Part shown: in pieces, positions 1-6,187 of the stretch
Position numbering within the stretch: the first letter of the stretch is position 1
Layout: each line of letters starts with the position of its first letter
NCBI GenBank assembly: GCA_045614825.1
Contig: JAZLDO010000141.1
Location: forward strand, 1-14,511
Direction: 5' to 3'
Origin: Aphodosoma sp045614825
GTDB lineage: Bacteria > Bacteroidota > Bacteroidia > Bacteroidales > Paludibacteraceae
DNA: 14,511 nucleotides
Program-made: the position numbers and the translations under genes
Notes under the pieces: generated by a model
What the model was told of the DNA's origin: nothing
Database searches by the model: none
The model's input: only the letters and a program-made list of their open reading frames with translations

Positions 1-142
1 CAGAACGAATAGATGCCAAAGTTGCTTCGTCATCTGCAAGTTTTTTTCCATCATAAACACGAAGTGTACCTTCGAACTCATTGAAGAATAACTCTTTCAA
101 TGTTTTGACCTTCATACGGCCATTAATCTTAAATTCTGCCAT
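1..142 (-). CDS. Conserved small Bacteroidales protein, N-terminal part only
   Basis: The first 47 codons of a minus-strand gene are visible; the rest lies beyond the left edge. The peptide begins MAEFKINGRMKVKTLKELF and continues with a segment ending DDEATLASIRS. I recall short Bacteroidales proteins of unknown function with a similar N-terminus (a KINGRM-type start and an ADD-ATLASIR stretch), but I cannot name a function. The start is the ATG at 140-142, preceded by an A+T-rich leader without a clear Shine-Dalgarno site, as is usual in this phylum. It follows the 306-aa gene on the same strand after about 180 bases that hold no gene and no clear promoter or terminator, so co-transcription is possible. 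Confidence 0.7.
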   Translation of the reverse strand, partial: MAEFKINGRMKVKTLKELFFNEFEGTLRVYDGKKLADDEATLASIRS

Positions 143-320
143 AATATTATTCTGTTTAGTTAAGTGGTTATTTTGTTTTAGATTTTATATTTTGCTCTTT
201 ATATTGTCGTAATATTTTTCTTACGCTACAAATAGAAGCGAACGACTCCGAAGTAGAGCGACATTTTTACGCACAATATAATTAATTCAATAAAAGTTGT
301 ATTATAATAAATTGATAAGA

Positions 321-1241
321 TTATTTACCAGAAGTCCAACCTTTTTGTTTTAGTTTATTATAAACGGTTTCCATATCTTCCCACACAATAATAGAGGGAT
401 ACATATAATCAGAAGAAAATTTATCTATAGGTATTTCGTCTAAACGGTTTCCAAGTAGTAATATTCTTGTGGCTTGATAATCGTTTTCAAAGCAAGTTAT
501 TTCTACTGGATGTATATAGGTAACGGCTGCAGTATTTATTTTGATTGGGCAACTCCATCGTGTGTCGTTATGGAAATTGCATCTTGGGGCTAATGTTAGT
601 TCGATTGCCGAATCGTCTAATTCGTTTTGATTAGACTTTGGCGCACGGAATATAAAACAATCTGGAGACCAACCTGCAGGAGCATCAATTGTTACATTCT
701 CTATGAAATTATTGATGTATATCAAAGGTTGATACCCTTTAGGATAATCACCTAATTCAAGGTGTGTTACCTCGTTTTCAATGCGAATTATAGGTTTTTG
801 ATTAAAATAGAAACACTCTTCAGATAAATATAATTCTTTTTCTTCGCCATAGATAACAAGTTCTTTTAGGTTATCAGGTTTTTTCCTTTTAAAAAAAGCA
901 AAAAATGCTATAGTATAATCATATTCTTCGTAAACCTCTCCTCGTTCCTTAAAATCATCAAACCAATTACTTCCCTCTGATTTAGCAGTTCTTTTTTTCT
1001 GCAAAAGATATTCAATTGCAAATTTATTACTTTCTCCTGTGGTGAGACAAAATTTTGCAGGAATAGTGAGTTTTGTTAATTTATAACCATCTAGAGATTC
1101 TAATTCTACTAATTCCACAGAATTTGGAATGTATAATTCCTCAATACAACCACTACTTTTTATTGTCTCCTTATTGATACCTCGTACTCCTTCGGGTATT
1201 CGAGTGCATTTCTCACCAGTTATTACAAATTGTTCGCCCAT
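321..1241 (-). CDS. Leucine-rich-repeat-like (BspA-like) protein, 306 aa
   Basis: Open frame on the minus strand. I place the start at the ATG at 1239-1241 (MGEQFVITGEKC), because the 28 extra residues of the longer frame (up to 1325) look like translated A+T-rich leader. The protein has LRR_5/BspA-like features: short beta-strand segments such as IEELYIPNSVELVEL, LTKLTIPAKF and LKELVIYGEE, followed by irregular spacers, as in surface or internal LRR proteins of Bacteroidales. No signal peptide or membrane segment is visible, so it is probably cytoplasmic. The repeats are too irregular to count with confidence. Its function is unknown; a binding role is inferred from the fold only. It lies between a small membrane protein gene and a small conserved gene on the same strand. 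Confidence 0.62.
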   Translation of the reverse strand: MGEQFVITGEKCTRIPEGVRGINKETIKSSGCIEELYIPNSVELVELESLDGYKLTKLTIPAKFCLTTGESNKFAIEYLLQKKRTAKSEGSNWFDDFKERGEVYEEYDYTIAFFAFFKRKKPDNLKELVIYGEEKELYLSEECFYFNQKPIIRIENEVTHLELGDYPKGYQPLIYINNFIENVTIDAPAGWSPDCFIFRAPKSNQNELDDSAIELTLAPRCNFHNDTRWSCPIKINTAAVTYIHPVEITCFENDYQATRILLLGNRLDEIPIDKFSSDYMYPSIIVWEDMETVYNKLKQKGWTSGK

Positions 1242-1400
1242 AATGTTTAGATTTAATTGGTTAATATTATTTTTTTTAATTTCTCTACTGTAATATAATA
1301 GATTTAGTGTAAAATTTAATGACAATTACATTTTTCAATGTGTCAGTCTTCTTCGGCATAGGTTGCTTGAAGGTAGGGAGAAGTATATTGAAAAACAACA

Positions 1401-1706
1401 CTATTCCATCCAAAAGCATATGAGCCAAACGCATGGCACGATGGTAAAGAATTGGAGGGCGTAGCCTAATGATGAAGTGATGCGACTTTCGAATGCATCG
1501 AGTGGCGAAGAGACCCAGAAGAAACGAGGTGGAACCGTGAGTCCCCAACTTGATAAGCCAAGTAAGAATCCAAGAAAAGCAACAATACCCGAAACTACCC
1601 ACAACCAAGTGTCTGCACCTTCTTCTACCATGCCGATAATACCTATAATGCCAACAATAGTGACAATTGGCATAATAAGACGCAAAATCCAAAGAATGAA
1701 AATCAT
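1401..1706 (-). CDS. Small membrane protein, 101 aa, unknown function
   Basis: Minus-strand frame of 101 codons. The protein is very hydrophobic: a segment at residues 3-26 (rich in I, V, G), a second at about 33-57, a short loop with charged and Pro residues (PPRFFWVSSPLDAFESR), and a third hydrophobic stretch near the C-terminus (about 80-98). Two or three transmembrane helices are likely. I do not recognise the family. A Bacteroidota-type promoter about 100 bases upstream (1812-1842) points the same way, which supports this strand over the overlapping frames on either strand. The C-terminus (ICFWME) ends abruptly and could be natural or slightly truncated. Confidence 0.5.
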   Translation of the reverse strand: MIFILWILRLIMPIVTIVGIIGIIGMVEEGADTWLWVVSGIVAFLGFLLGLSSWGLTVPPRFFWVSSPLDAFESRITSSLGYALQFFTIVPCVWLICFWME

Positions 1707-1811
1707 AGTTTTAGAGTGAAAAAATTAATATTTTGTAAGTACGAAAATGGGCTGCACCTCGGCATAATTGAAAATAAATTTTCATTCTGCTCTTAGTTTA
1801 CTACATTTTTG

Positions 1812-1842
1812 CAAAATTATCGTTTTTTTAGTGTTCGTGCAA
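1812..1842 (-). promoter_or_regulatory. Bacteroidota-type promoter for the small membrane protein
   Basis: Read on the minus strand: TTG at 1842-1840, a 20-base spacer, then TAATTTTG at 1819-1812, matching the TAnnTTTG -7 box of Bacteroidota. It lies just past the terminator of the upstream small RNA and leaves a leader of about 100 bases before the ATG at 1706. Confidence 0.5.
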
Positions 1843-1877
1843 TAGAATTTTTGGTTCATTTTGGTTCATTTGATAAA

Positions 1878-2103
1878 ACAAAAACAGCGAGAACCCTACT
1901 TCTCGCTGTCTAAAGGTACTTGGCCTGACCCCATGCTACTACGATAAGTGAGTTCACGCTGCTACGAACGTGAACACTAATCACTTATGCACAGTAGCTG
2001 TATTTGAAAACGGCCAAGTTTTTTAGACAGACTGTATAAATGAATAATGTTATTCTATAAAAATATATGTCGAACACTGCATAATCCAGCAGGCTCGTAT
2101 TAA
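1878..2103 (-). ncRNA. Candidate structured small RNA, about 225 nt, rod-shaped
   Basis: There is no plausible protein here, but a complete RNA gene can be drawn on the minus strand: a promoter at 2109-2139, a transcript starting near 2103, and a terminator at 1880-1909. The middle folds into nested helices, each with perfectly matched arms: 1906-1913 with 2023-2030, 1919-1925 with 2012-2018, 1935-1940 with 1993-1998, 1944-1951 with 1981-1988, and 1952-1958 with 1969-1975, closed by a 10-base loop. Between the second and third helices is a large bubble of 9 and 13 bases. The outermost helix shares 1906-1909 with the terminator stem, so the two compete. A long rod with a central bubble resembles 6S RNA, but I see no diagnostic sequence and cannot assign the family. 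It is not recognisably SRP RNA or tmRNA. Confidence 0.62.
1880..1909 (-). terminator. Intrinsic terminator of the structured small RNA
   Basis: A perfect 10-bp stem (1884-1893 with 1900-1909; arm ACAGCGAGAA) with a 6-base loop. On the minus strand it is followed by a T-rich run interrupted by one G, so it terminates leftward transcription. Confidence 0.75.
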
Positions 2104-2108
2104 TATTG

Positions 2109-2139
2109 CAAATATAAATAATTTTAATTAAATGACAAA
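2109..2139 (-). promoter_or_regulatory. Strong Bacteroidota promoter for the structured small RNA
   Basis: On the minus strand, TTTG (2139-2136), a 19-base spacer, then TATATTTG (2116-2109). Both boxes and the spacing match the Bacteroidota consensus. No start codon with a long frame follows; the structured region does. Confidence 0.7.
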
Positions 2140-2177
2140 ATTATTTTAATTGTTCTTTGACATATTTTTCAGGGCAT

Positions 2178-2206
2178 AAAAAAAGAGCAACTAAAATAGT
2201 TGCTCT
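2178..2206 (-). terminator. Intrinsic terminator downstream of the kinase gene
   Basis: A perfect 10-bp stem (2184-2193 with 2197-2206; arm AGAGCAACTA) with a 3-base loop, followed on the minus strand by a run of T residues (A run at 2178-2184 on the plus strand). It lies about 110 bases after the kinase stop codon. Confidence 0.8.
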
Positions 2207-2240
2207 GACCATAGCCTACTTCCGATTTTCAAACAAAATA
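2178..2240 (-). ncRNA. Possible second small RNA (about 60-65 nt) or kinase 3' UTR
   Basis: Between the kinase stop codon and its terminator is a minus-strand promoter-like site at 2247-2280. Transcription from it would give a short RNA ending at the terminator at 2178-2206. The unstructured part includes GGAAGTAGGC; the 8-mer GAAGTAGG also occurs in the terminator hairpin of the neighbouring RNA, possibly by chance. It may be an independent small RNA, an RNA processed from the kinase 3' UTR, or simply that UTR. Confidence 0.35.
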
Positions 2241-2246
2241 ACAATA

Positions 2247-2280
2247 CAAAGGTAATTATTTTTTTTTTGAATCTACCAAA
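2247..2280 (-). promoter_or_regulatory. Possible promoter inside the kinase 3' region
   Basis: On the minus strand, TTTG (2280-2277), a 22-base spacer and TACCTTTG (2254-2247). The -7 box is a perfect TAnnTTTG, but the spacer is one or two bases longer than usual. Confidence 0.4.
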
Positions 2281-2316
2281 TTTTTATTATAATTTGCCAA
2301 TTTAGCGCACATATTT

Positions 2317-3534
2317 TCACCGCATGGAGTTGGCTAATTTGTTGTATTCGGTATAGAGTTTTTCGAATTCGGAATCGGATATGCGTCCTTCGTTGTGTTC
2401 TGTGAAAAAAGACGGCAATTGCTTGTATAATTCATCAGCTGGATAGAAATATTCGTTTGAAACATAGCCTGTGAACGATGCCATGAAATTGCCATAAAAT
2501 GGACTGTCGGATGAGATTTGCTGTAGATACGATTGTAACAATGCGCTTTGCTGATTAGATTTTTTCGCCAACGAGAGTGTGGCAAATTCTTGATATACAA
2601 ACATGCCTTGTTCGAGACTATCCATATAAGGACGATAGATTTTGTCGATTGCAATAAATGCCTCGTCAATCATTGTTTGCTGAAGGTCGGAATATGTGGT
2701 TGTAGCATTTGTGTGATTAAATAATAGGGAGAATGGAACTGCTAATAATAAAACGCCTAATACGATAGGTAACATCAATTTGTGCAATTGACTTTGTCGA
2801 TGTATCGCTCGCAGAATGTCATCCACATTGGCATAACGTTTTGATGGGTCGGGTTGTGTACACTTTCGTGCTATAGCATTATATCGTTTTGGGAAAATCT
2901 CACGCAATATTAGTCCAAATGAATAGATATCGGTACGGCAATCAATGGTTGAGCCAGAGAGCATTTGCTCGGGTGCTGCGTATGATTTGGTGCCTGCTGG
3001 TTGTTTAAATATTGTGTAGTTATCTGCATCAGCTAATCCGAAGTCGATGATTTTGACGTTATATCCGTTGTGGGTAATCAGAATATTAGTTGGTTTCAGG
3101 TCGCGATGCGTGATTTGTTTTGAATGAATATATTGCATAGCATCAAGCAGTTGGCCAACAATTTTTTGTCGTTGTTTTGAGTTTGGATTGGTTGCCAAAA
3201 ACTCATCGAGCGTCACTCCATCTACATATTCCATCAATATCGCTGGTCCAACTTGCGGATTATCCTCCTTGAAGAATGTCGAAACGATATTTGGATGATC
3301 TAATTCAACCGAAAGGTCAAACTCTTTTTTCAACAACGAGACATAGATTGCATCTGATGCAAATTCGGGTTTCAATCCTTTTAACAAAAACCAACGCCCA
3401 AAACGTTTTACTTTGTAAAATTGATTAAACCTACTTTGCACTGGCAATTCGACATACTCCGTCACGACATCCTCTGCCGTGAAGAAGTTCTCTTGCAAAA
3501 AATCTGACGAAGTTAACTCTTTATTCATAAACAA
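2317..3534 (-). CDS. Membrane-anchored eukaryotic-type Ser/Thr protein kinase
   Basis: A 405-aa Hanks-type kinase. The kinase domain spans about residues 35-245: candidate ATP lysine K52 (FLLKGL), helix-C glutamate E71, catalytic loop HRDLKPTN (143-150), DFG (164-166), APEQ (187-190), the conserved aspartate in DIYSFG (202) and the late arginine in SKRY. The glycine-rich loop is poor (VKRFGRW instead of GxGxxG), but the catalytic residues are present, so it is probably active. One membrane helix follows at about 254-272, then a C-terminal domain of about 130 residues outside the membrane that I do not recognise, with no PASTA repeats; it could be a sensor. It is divergent from a putative DNA-binding regulator, which may be its partner or target (inference). 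The start could be Met1 or Met3. Confidence 0.9.
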   Translation of the reverse strand: MFMNKELTSSDFLQENFFTAEDVVTEYVELPVQSRFNQFYKVKRFGRWFLLKGLKPEFASDAIYVSLLKKEFDLSVELDHPNIVSTFFKEDNPQVGPAILMEYVDGVTLDEFLATNPNSKQRQKIVGQLLDAMQYIHSKQITHRDLKPTNILITHNGYNVKIIDFGLADADNYTIFKQPAGTKSYAAPEQMLSGSTIDCRTDIYSFGLILREIFPKRYNAIARKCTQPDPSKRYANVDDILRAIHRQSQLHKLMLPIVLGVLLLAVPFSLLFNHTNATTTYSDLQQTMIDEAFIAIDKIYRPYMDSLEQGMFVYQEFATLSLAKKSNQQSALLQSYLQQISSDSPFYGNFMASFTGYVSNEYFYPADELYKQLPSFFTEHNEGRISDSEFEKLYTEYNKLANSMR

Positions 3535-3572
3535 TATTCTCTATATATGAAACTTTACTTCCTAACAAATCG

Positions 3573-3607
3573 CAAAGATACAAAAAAGTTTTTATAACAT
3601 CTTCAAA
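3573..3607 (-). promoter_or_regulatory. Promoter of the kinase gene
   Basis: TATCTTTG (minus strand, 3580-3573) matches the -7 box. A TTTG lies 23 bases upstream (3607-3604), a rather long spacer. The leader would be about 30 bases. Confidence 0.45.
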
Positions 3608-3622
3608 TGAACTAAAATGAAC

Positions 3623-3654
3623 CTTGCGAATTAAGAATGTTTGTTGTAAATTTG
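3623..3654 (+). promoter_or_regulatory. Promoter of the divergent regulator gene
   Basis: CTTG at 3623-3626, a 20-base spacer, then TAAATTTG at 3647-3654, matching TAnnTTTG. Transcription would start near 3661, leaving a leader of about 80 bases. It lies back to back with the kinase promoter in the 209-base gap, so one bound regulator could affect both. Confidence 0.6.
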
Positions 3655-3743
3655 CAAAACAAAATTGAGCTATACCTTTACATGCTTCAAACCTGTATGG
3701 CTCTGCTTTCAGCTTTCATCAACTTTACAAAAAAATTATTGTT

Positions 3744-4325
3744 ATGGAAATCAATAGTCCTGAAATTTATGAATTACGCCTCAGAATAGAGACTTCTATA
3801 AAACGCAAAATACAAACGCCTGCCGATTTCGATTTCCTTCGTGGCATAATTTGGGATCGTACTCACGAACAAATAAGCACCTCTACACTAAAACGTTTAT
3901 GGGGATATATCGACGGCGTAGATACTGCACGCAATAGCACGCTAAACGTCTTATCGAAAGCTCTCAATTACAATGATTGGGATGACTTCACCAACAAACT
4001 AAAATTCGAAAATCAAACAAATTCCGATTTAGTTTTGTCTGAATCTATTGCAAGCAACAAACTAACCATTGGCAATACACTATCAATTGCATGGCAACCT
4101 AACAGAATGTGTCTATTGACCTATTTAGGCAATGATACATTCAAAGTCATCAACTCTGAAAATTCAAAATTAAAAATTGGCGACACATTCCGTTGCAGCT
4201 TATTTATACTTGGCGAACCTTTGTATATTAACGAATTAAGACAAAACAATGGTACTGGAGAACCAAAATTGTTTGTTATTGGCAATAAAAGTGGACTAAC
4301 CAAATTAAAAATAGAAACAAAATAA
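3744..4325 (+). CDS. Putative DNA-binding regulator of a Bacteroidales-specific family
   Basis: A 193-aa protein in two parts. Residues 1-85 contain a helical module with the pattern DFDFLRGIIWDRTH, STSTLKRLWGYIDG, STLNVLSKALNYNDWDDF. I recall this module at the N-terminus of many Bacteroidota proteins. It resembles a helix-turn-helix unit, but I cannot prove DNA binding. Residues 105-193 form a beta-rich domain (IAWQPNRMCLLTYLGNDTFKVINSENSKL and FVIGNKSGLTKLKI), also seen with this family. There is no membrane segment. The start ATG follows an A-rich leader and is consistent with the promoter at 3623-3654. Its divergent arrangement with the kinase suggests a signalling pair (inference). Confidence 0.72.
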   Translation: MEINSPEIYELRLRIETSIKRKIQTPADFDFLRGIIWDRTHEQISTSTLKRLWGYIDGVDTARNSTLNVLSKALNYNDWDDFTNKLKFENQTNSDLVLSESIASNKLTIGNTLSIAWQPNRMCLLTYLGNDTFKVINSENSKLKIGDTFRCSLFILGEPLYINELRQNNGTGEPKLFVIGNKSGLTKLKIETK

Positions 4326-4406
4326 AAAAAATTACACCCTCACACAATAAAACCACATCATAGGCCGTTATACAAACAAAATCATAAAACAATTATCCAT
4401 TATGAA

Positions 4407-4432
4407 CCGAAGGTCATGAGCCACAAGGTGAA
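4407..4432 (+). repeat. Short dispersed repeat, GGTC-TGAGCCA type
   Basis: This segment (core GGTCATGAGCCACAAGG) matches 11518-11543 (core GGTCTTGAGCCAAAGG) except for a substitution or two and one missing base. It lies in the 146-base space between the regulator gene and the small FILN gene, which otherwise holds only A+T-rich sequence of the TTAATTGTTAATTC kind. Confidence 0.4.
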
Positions 4433-4471
4433 TAATTATTAATTGTTAATTCTTAATTAAAACAACTGCCT

Positions 4472-4627
4472 ATGACAGAAAAATCTACCCTAAAAAAAAC
4501 AAAATCACAAACACAGCAATTTGCTCCAAAACAATCAACCATCAACTTCCTATTGTCGTTTGCATCTGTCTATCAAGTTGCAAACCCTCAAACCTCACAA
4601 CCGGTCTGTGATTTTATTCTAAACTAA
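4472..4627 (+). CDS. Small Bacteroidales protein (51 aa) ending in FILN
   Basis: An ATG at 4472 opens a 51-codon frame: basic, Gln-rich N-terminus (MTEKSTLKKTKSQTQQF), then QSTINFLLSFASVYQV, then a short tail ending CDFILN. I recall many Bacteroidales genomes encoding proteins of about 45-60 residues with this layout: a basic start, an (I/L)xFLxxFAxxY helix, and a terminal hydrophobic residue plus LN. Their function is unknown. The frame is followed after 5 bases by a strong intrinsic terminator, which supports a real gene. I see no clear promoter in the 146 bases after the regulator gene, so it may be co-transcribed with it. Confidence 0.65.
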   Translation: MTEKSTLKKTKSQTQQFAPKQSTINFLLSFASVYQVANPQTSQPVCDFILN

Positions 4628-4632
4628 CAAAA

Positions 4633-4669
4633 AGAGATGCAAAAACACCACATTTGCATCTCTTTTTTT
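4633..4669 (+). terminator. Intrinsic terminator after the small FILN gene
   Basis: An 11-bp perfect stem (4633-4643 with 4653-4663; arm AGAGATGCAAA), a 9-base loop and a following T run (4664-4669). It ends plus-strand transcription from the regulator and small-protein genes. Confidence 0.85.
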
Positions 4670-4748
4670 GCATAATTCTTGCACATCCAAACTAAAATCA
4701 CTAACTTTGCCTATAAATTGGTACAAAATAGAAAGTCGTAAGTCATAA

Positions 4749-5158
4749 GACTAATGCCGATAGGTCTGTCATTCTTCCGCCAAGATACATCGCAGATGTA
4801 GCGAGGCGTATGTAAAAAGAAAATTTTGTCCTTATGTCATTCTGTCTAACTTAACCGCGGGTGACCGAAGGGAACCTGCGGATAGCAAAAACTTCCTCCC
4901 ATCTCTCGTCCCCAAGGGGGGGGGCGAACACCAAAAGAAAAAACTCTAACGCCGAACGGTCTGTCTTTATTCCGCCAAGATACATCGCAGATGTAGCGAG
5001 GCGTATGTCAAAAGATAAAATTTTGTTCTTATGTCTTTCTGTCTAAAAAAAGACTAACGCCGAACGGTCTGTCTTTATTCCGCCAAGATACGTTGCAAAC
5101 GTAGCGAGGCGTATGTAAAGACAAAAGTTATGTCCTTATGTCATTCTGTCTAAAAAAA
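4749..5158 (+). repeat. Three copies of a ~107-bp hairpin repeat (cluster 1)
   Basis: Copies lie at about 4749-4849 (diverged), 4943-5050 and 5052-5158. Each runs from (G)ACTAACGCCGAACGG through a TCTGTC...TTCCGCC segment, a hairpin and an A+T-rich stretch to TCTGTCTAAAAA. The hairpin has an outer CGCC/GGCG helix and an inner 6-bp helix with a 3-base loop: TACATC/GATGTA in the first two copies, TACGTT/AACGTA in the third. Four more copies lie at 11421-11855. The array is directly upstream of the uridine-phosphorylase-like gene; the last copy ends 7 bases before its ATG. No gene is seen from 4670 to 5165; frames running through the repeats are not credible. Confidence 0.88.
4851..4890 (+). repeat. 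CCGC...GCGG repeat (family 2), first copy
   Basis: This begins TTAACCGCGGGTGACC and ends CCTGCGGATAGCAAAA. The ends CCGC and GCGG can pair. Related copies lie at 7946-7999, 8043-8081 and 8118-8166. It sits between two units of the hairpin repeat, followed by a G-rich patch (4912-4924). Confidence 0.75.
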
Positions 5159-5165
5159 TAATACT

Positions 5166-6032
5166 ATGCGCACAATTCCAGCTTCCGAACTAATCATCAA
5201 CGACGATGGCTCTATTTTCCATCTCCACGTCCGTCCCGACCAAATAGCCACCACAATCCTACTCTGTGGCGACCCTAAGCGTGTTGACCTCATCGCATCG
5301 CATTTCGACACTATCGAGTGCGACATATCTAGTCGCGAGTTCCACACTATCACTGGCACATACCACGGTCGTCGCATCTCTGCCGTATCGCATGGCATCG
5401 GTTGCGACAACATCGACATCGTCGTTACCGAACTCGATGCGCTGGTCAATATCGACTTCGCTACTCGTCAAGTGAAATCTGAACACACCACGCTTACTCT
5501 CGTGCGAATAGGCACATCGGGTGGTCTGCAAGAATGTTCGCCGGTAGGTTCGTACGTAGTAGCGGCTAAATCTATGGGATTTGATGGCTTACTCAACTAC
5601 TACGAAGTGCCCGACGGAATGTTCGACCTCAACCTCGAAACTGCCTTTTGCCAACATGTAGGTTGGAGTCATCGCCTACCTGCTCCGTACGTCGTAAGTG
5701 CCGACCCCGAACTCGTCGAACGCATTGGTTACGACATGGTCAAAGGCATCACCATCGCCCCACCTGGCTTCTACGGACCACAAGGTCGCTACGTCCGCGC
5801 TCGTCCTGCCGACCTCGACCTCAACGCCAAAATCCAATCTTTCGAATATCAAGGTTGGCAAATCACCAACTTCGAAATGGAGAGTTCGGCCCTCGCTGGC
5901 ATGTCTGCCCTACTTGGCCACAAAGCCATGACCGTCTGCGCCATCATCGCAGGTAGAGTTAGCCACAATATGAACACCAACTACAAAGGCTCAATCGAAG
6001 GCCTCATCAAAATAGTCCTCGACCGCATCTAA
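5166..6032 (+). CDS. udp: Nucleoside phosphorylase, uridine phosphorylase-like
   Basis: A 288-aa member of the PNP/UDP phosphorylase family (NP-I). It would split uridine (or a related nucleoside) with phosphate into the base and ribose-1-phosphate, for pyrimidine salvage in the cytoplasm. Visible motifs: GDPKRV (35-40, phosphate loop), RIGTSGG (114-120), and NFEMESSAL (235-243), whose Glu-Met-Glu binds the ribose. FYGPQGRY (202-209) aligns with the FYPGQERY of E. coli Udp; its Gln and Arg (here Q206 and R208) bind uracil, which favours uridine over purine substrates. It is about 35 residues longer than E. coli Udp. The start is the ATG after AATAATACT, right after the repeat array. The base composition (C-rich third positions) matches mnmE downstream. 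The exact substrate is inferred, not shown. Confidence 0.85.
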   Translation: MRTIPASELIINDDGSIFHLHVRPDQIATTILLCGDPKRVDLIASHFDTIECDISSREFHTITGTYHGRRISAVSHGIGCDNIDIVVTELDALVNIDFATRQVKSEHTTLTLVRIGTSGGLQECSPVGSYVVAAKSMGFDGLLNYYEVPDGMFDLNLETAFCQHVGWSHRLPAPYVVSADPELVERIGYDMVKGITIAPPGFYGPQGRYVRARPADLDLNAKIQSFEYQGWQITNFEMESSALAGMSALLGHKAMTVCAIIAGRVSHNMNTNYKGSIEGLIKIVLDRI

Positions 6033-6105
6033 TAGTTTATAGTTAAGAGTTGAAAGTTAAGAGACCTTCACATTTAACCTCTAAACTCTAAACTCTAAAC
6101 TTATT

Positions 6106-6126
6106 CTCCCCCTGTCTTAGGGGGAG
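6106..6126 (+). repeat. G/C-rich hairpin in the udp-mnmE spacer
   Basis: CTCCCCCT (6106-6113) pairs with AGGGGGAG (6119-6126) around a 5-base loop. The surrounding 155-base spacer is built of short repeated words (AACTCTAAACTCTAAAC, TTCTCAACTCTCAACTC) and continues with a GACGAGGGGG patch like those at 4903-4924 and 8170-8195. No T run follows, so it is not a convincing terminator. Confidence 0.5.
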
Positions 6127-6187
6127 TGTCCGCAAGACGAGGGGGTTCTCAACTCTCAACTCTAATCACTAAACTCTAAACTCTCAT

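Noticed and set aside
1285..1692. Minus-strand frame of 135 codons overlapping the small membrane protein, and a plus-strand frame at 1477-1719
   Set aside because: Composition (Cys, His, Tyr, Arg runs; Thr/Ile/Ser runs) looks like out-of-frame reading of the 101-aa membrane protein, which has a better hydrophobic pattern and a promoter.
1878..2103. SRP RNA or tmRNA identity for the structured RNA
   Set aside because: The conserved SRP apical loop (GGAAG/GCAGCC type) and a tmRNA tag-encoding frame are absent. 6S RNA remains only a hypothesis based on shape.
3681..3785. Short upstream frame (MLQTCMALLSAF...) in the leader of the regulator gene
   Set aside because: It overlaps the start of the regulator in another frame, and nothing shows that it is translated. 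A leader peptide cannot be excluded, but there is no positive sign.
4861..5046. Plus-strand 61-codon frame
   Set aside because: It runs through two repeat families and has no protein-like features; it is an accidental open frame in repeat DNA.
4749..5158. CRISPR array
   Set aside because: The repeats are about 107 bp long, nearly contiguous, and lack regular unique spacers; no cas gene is present.
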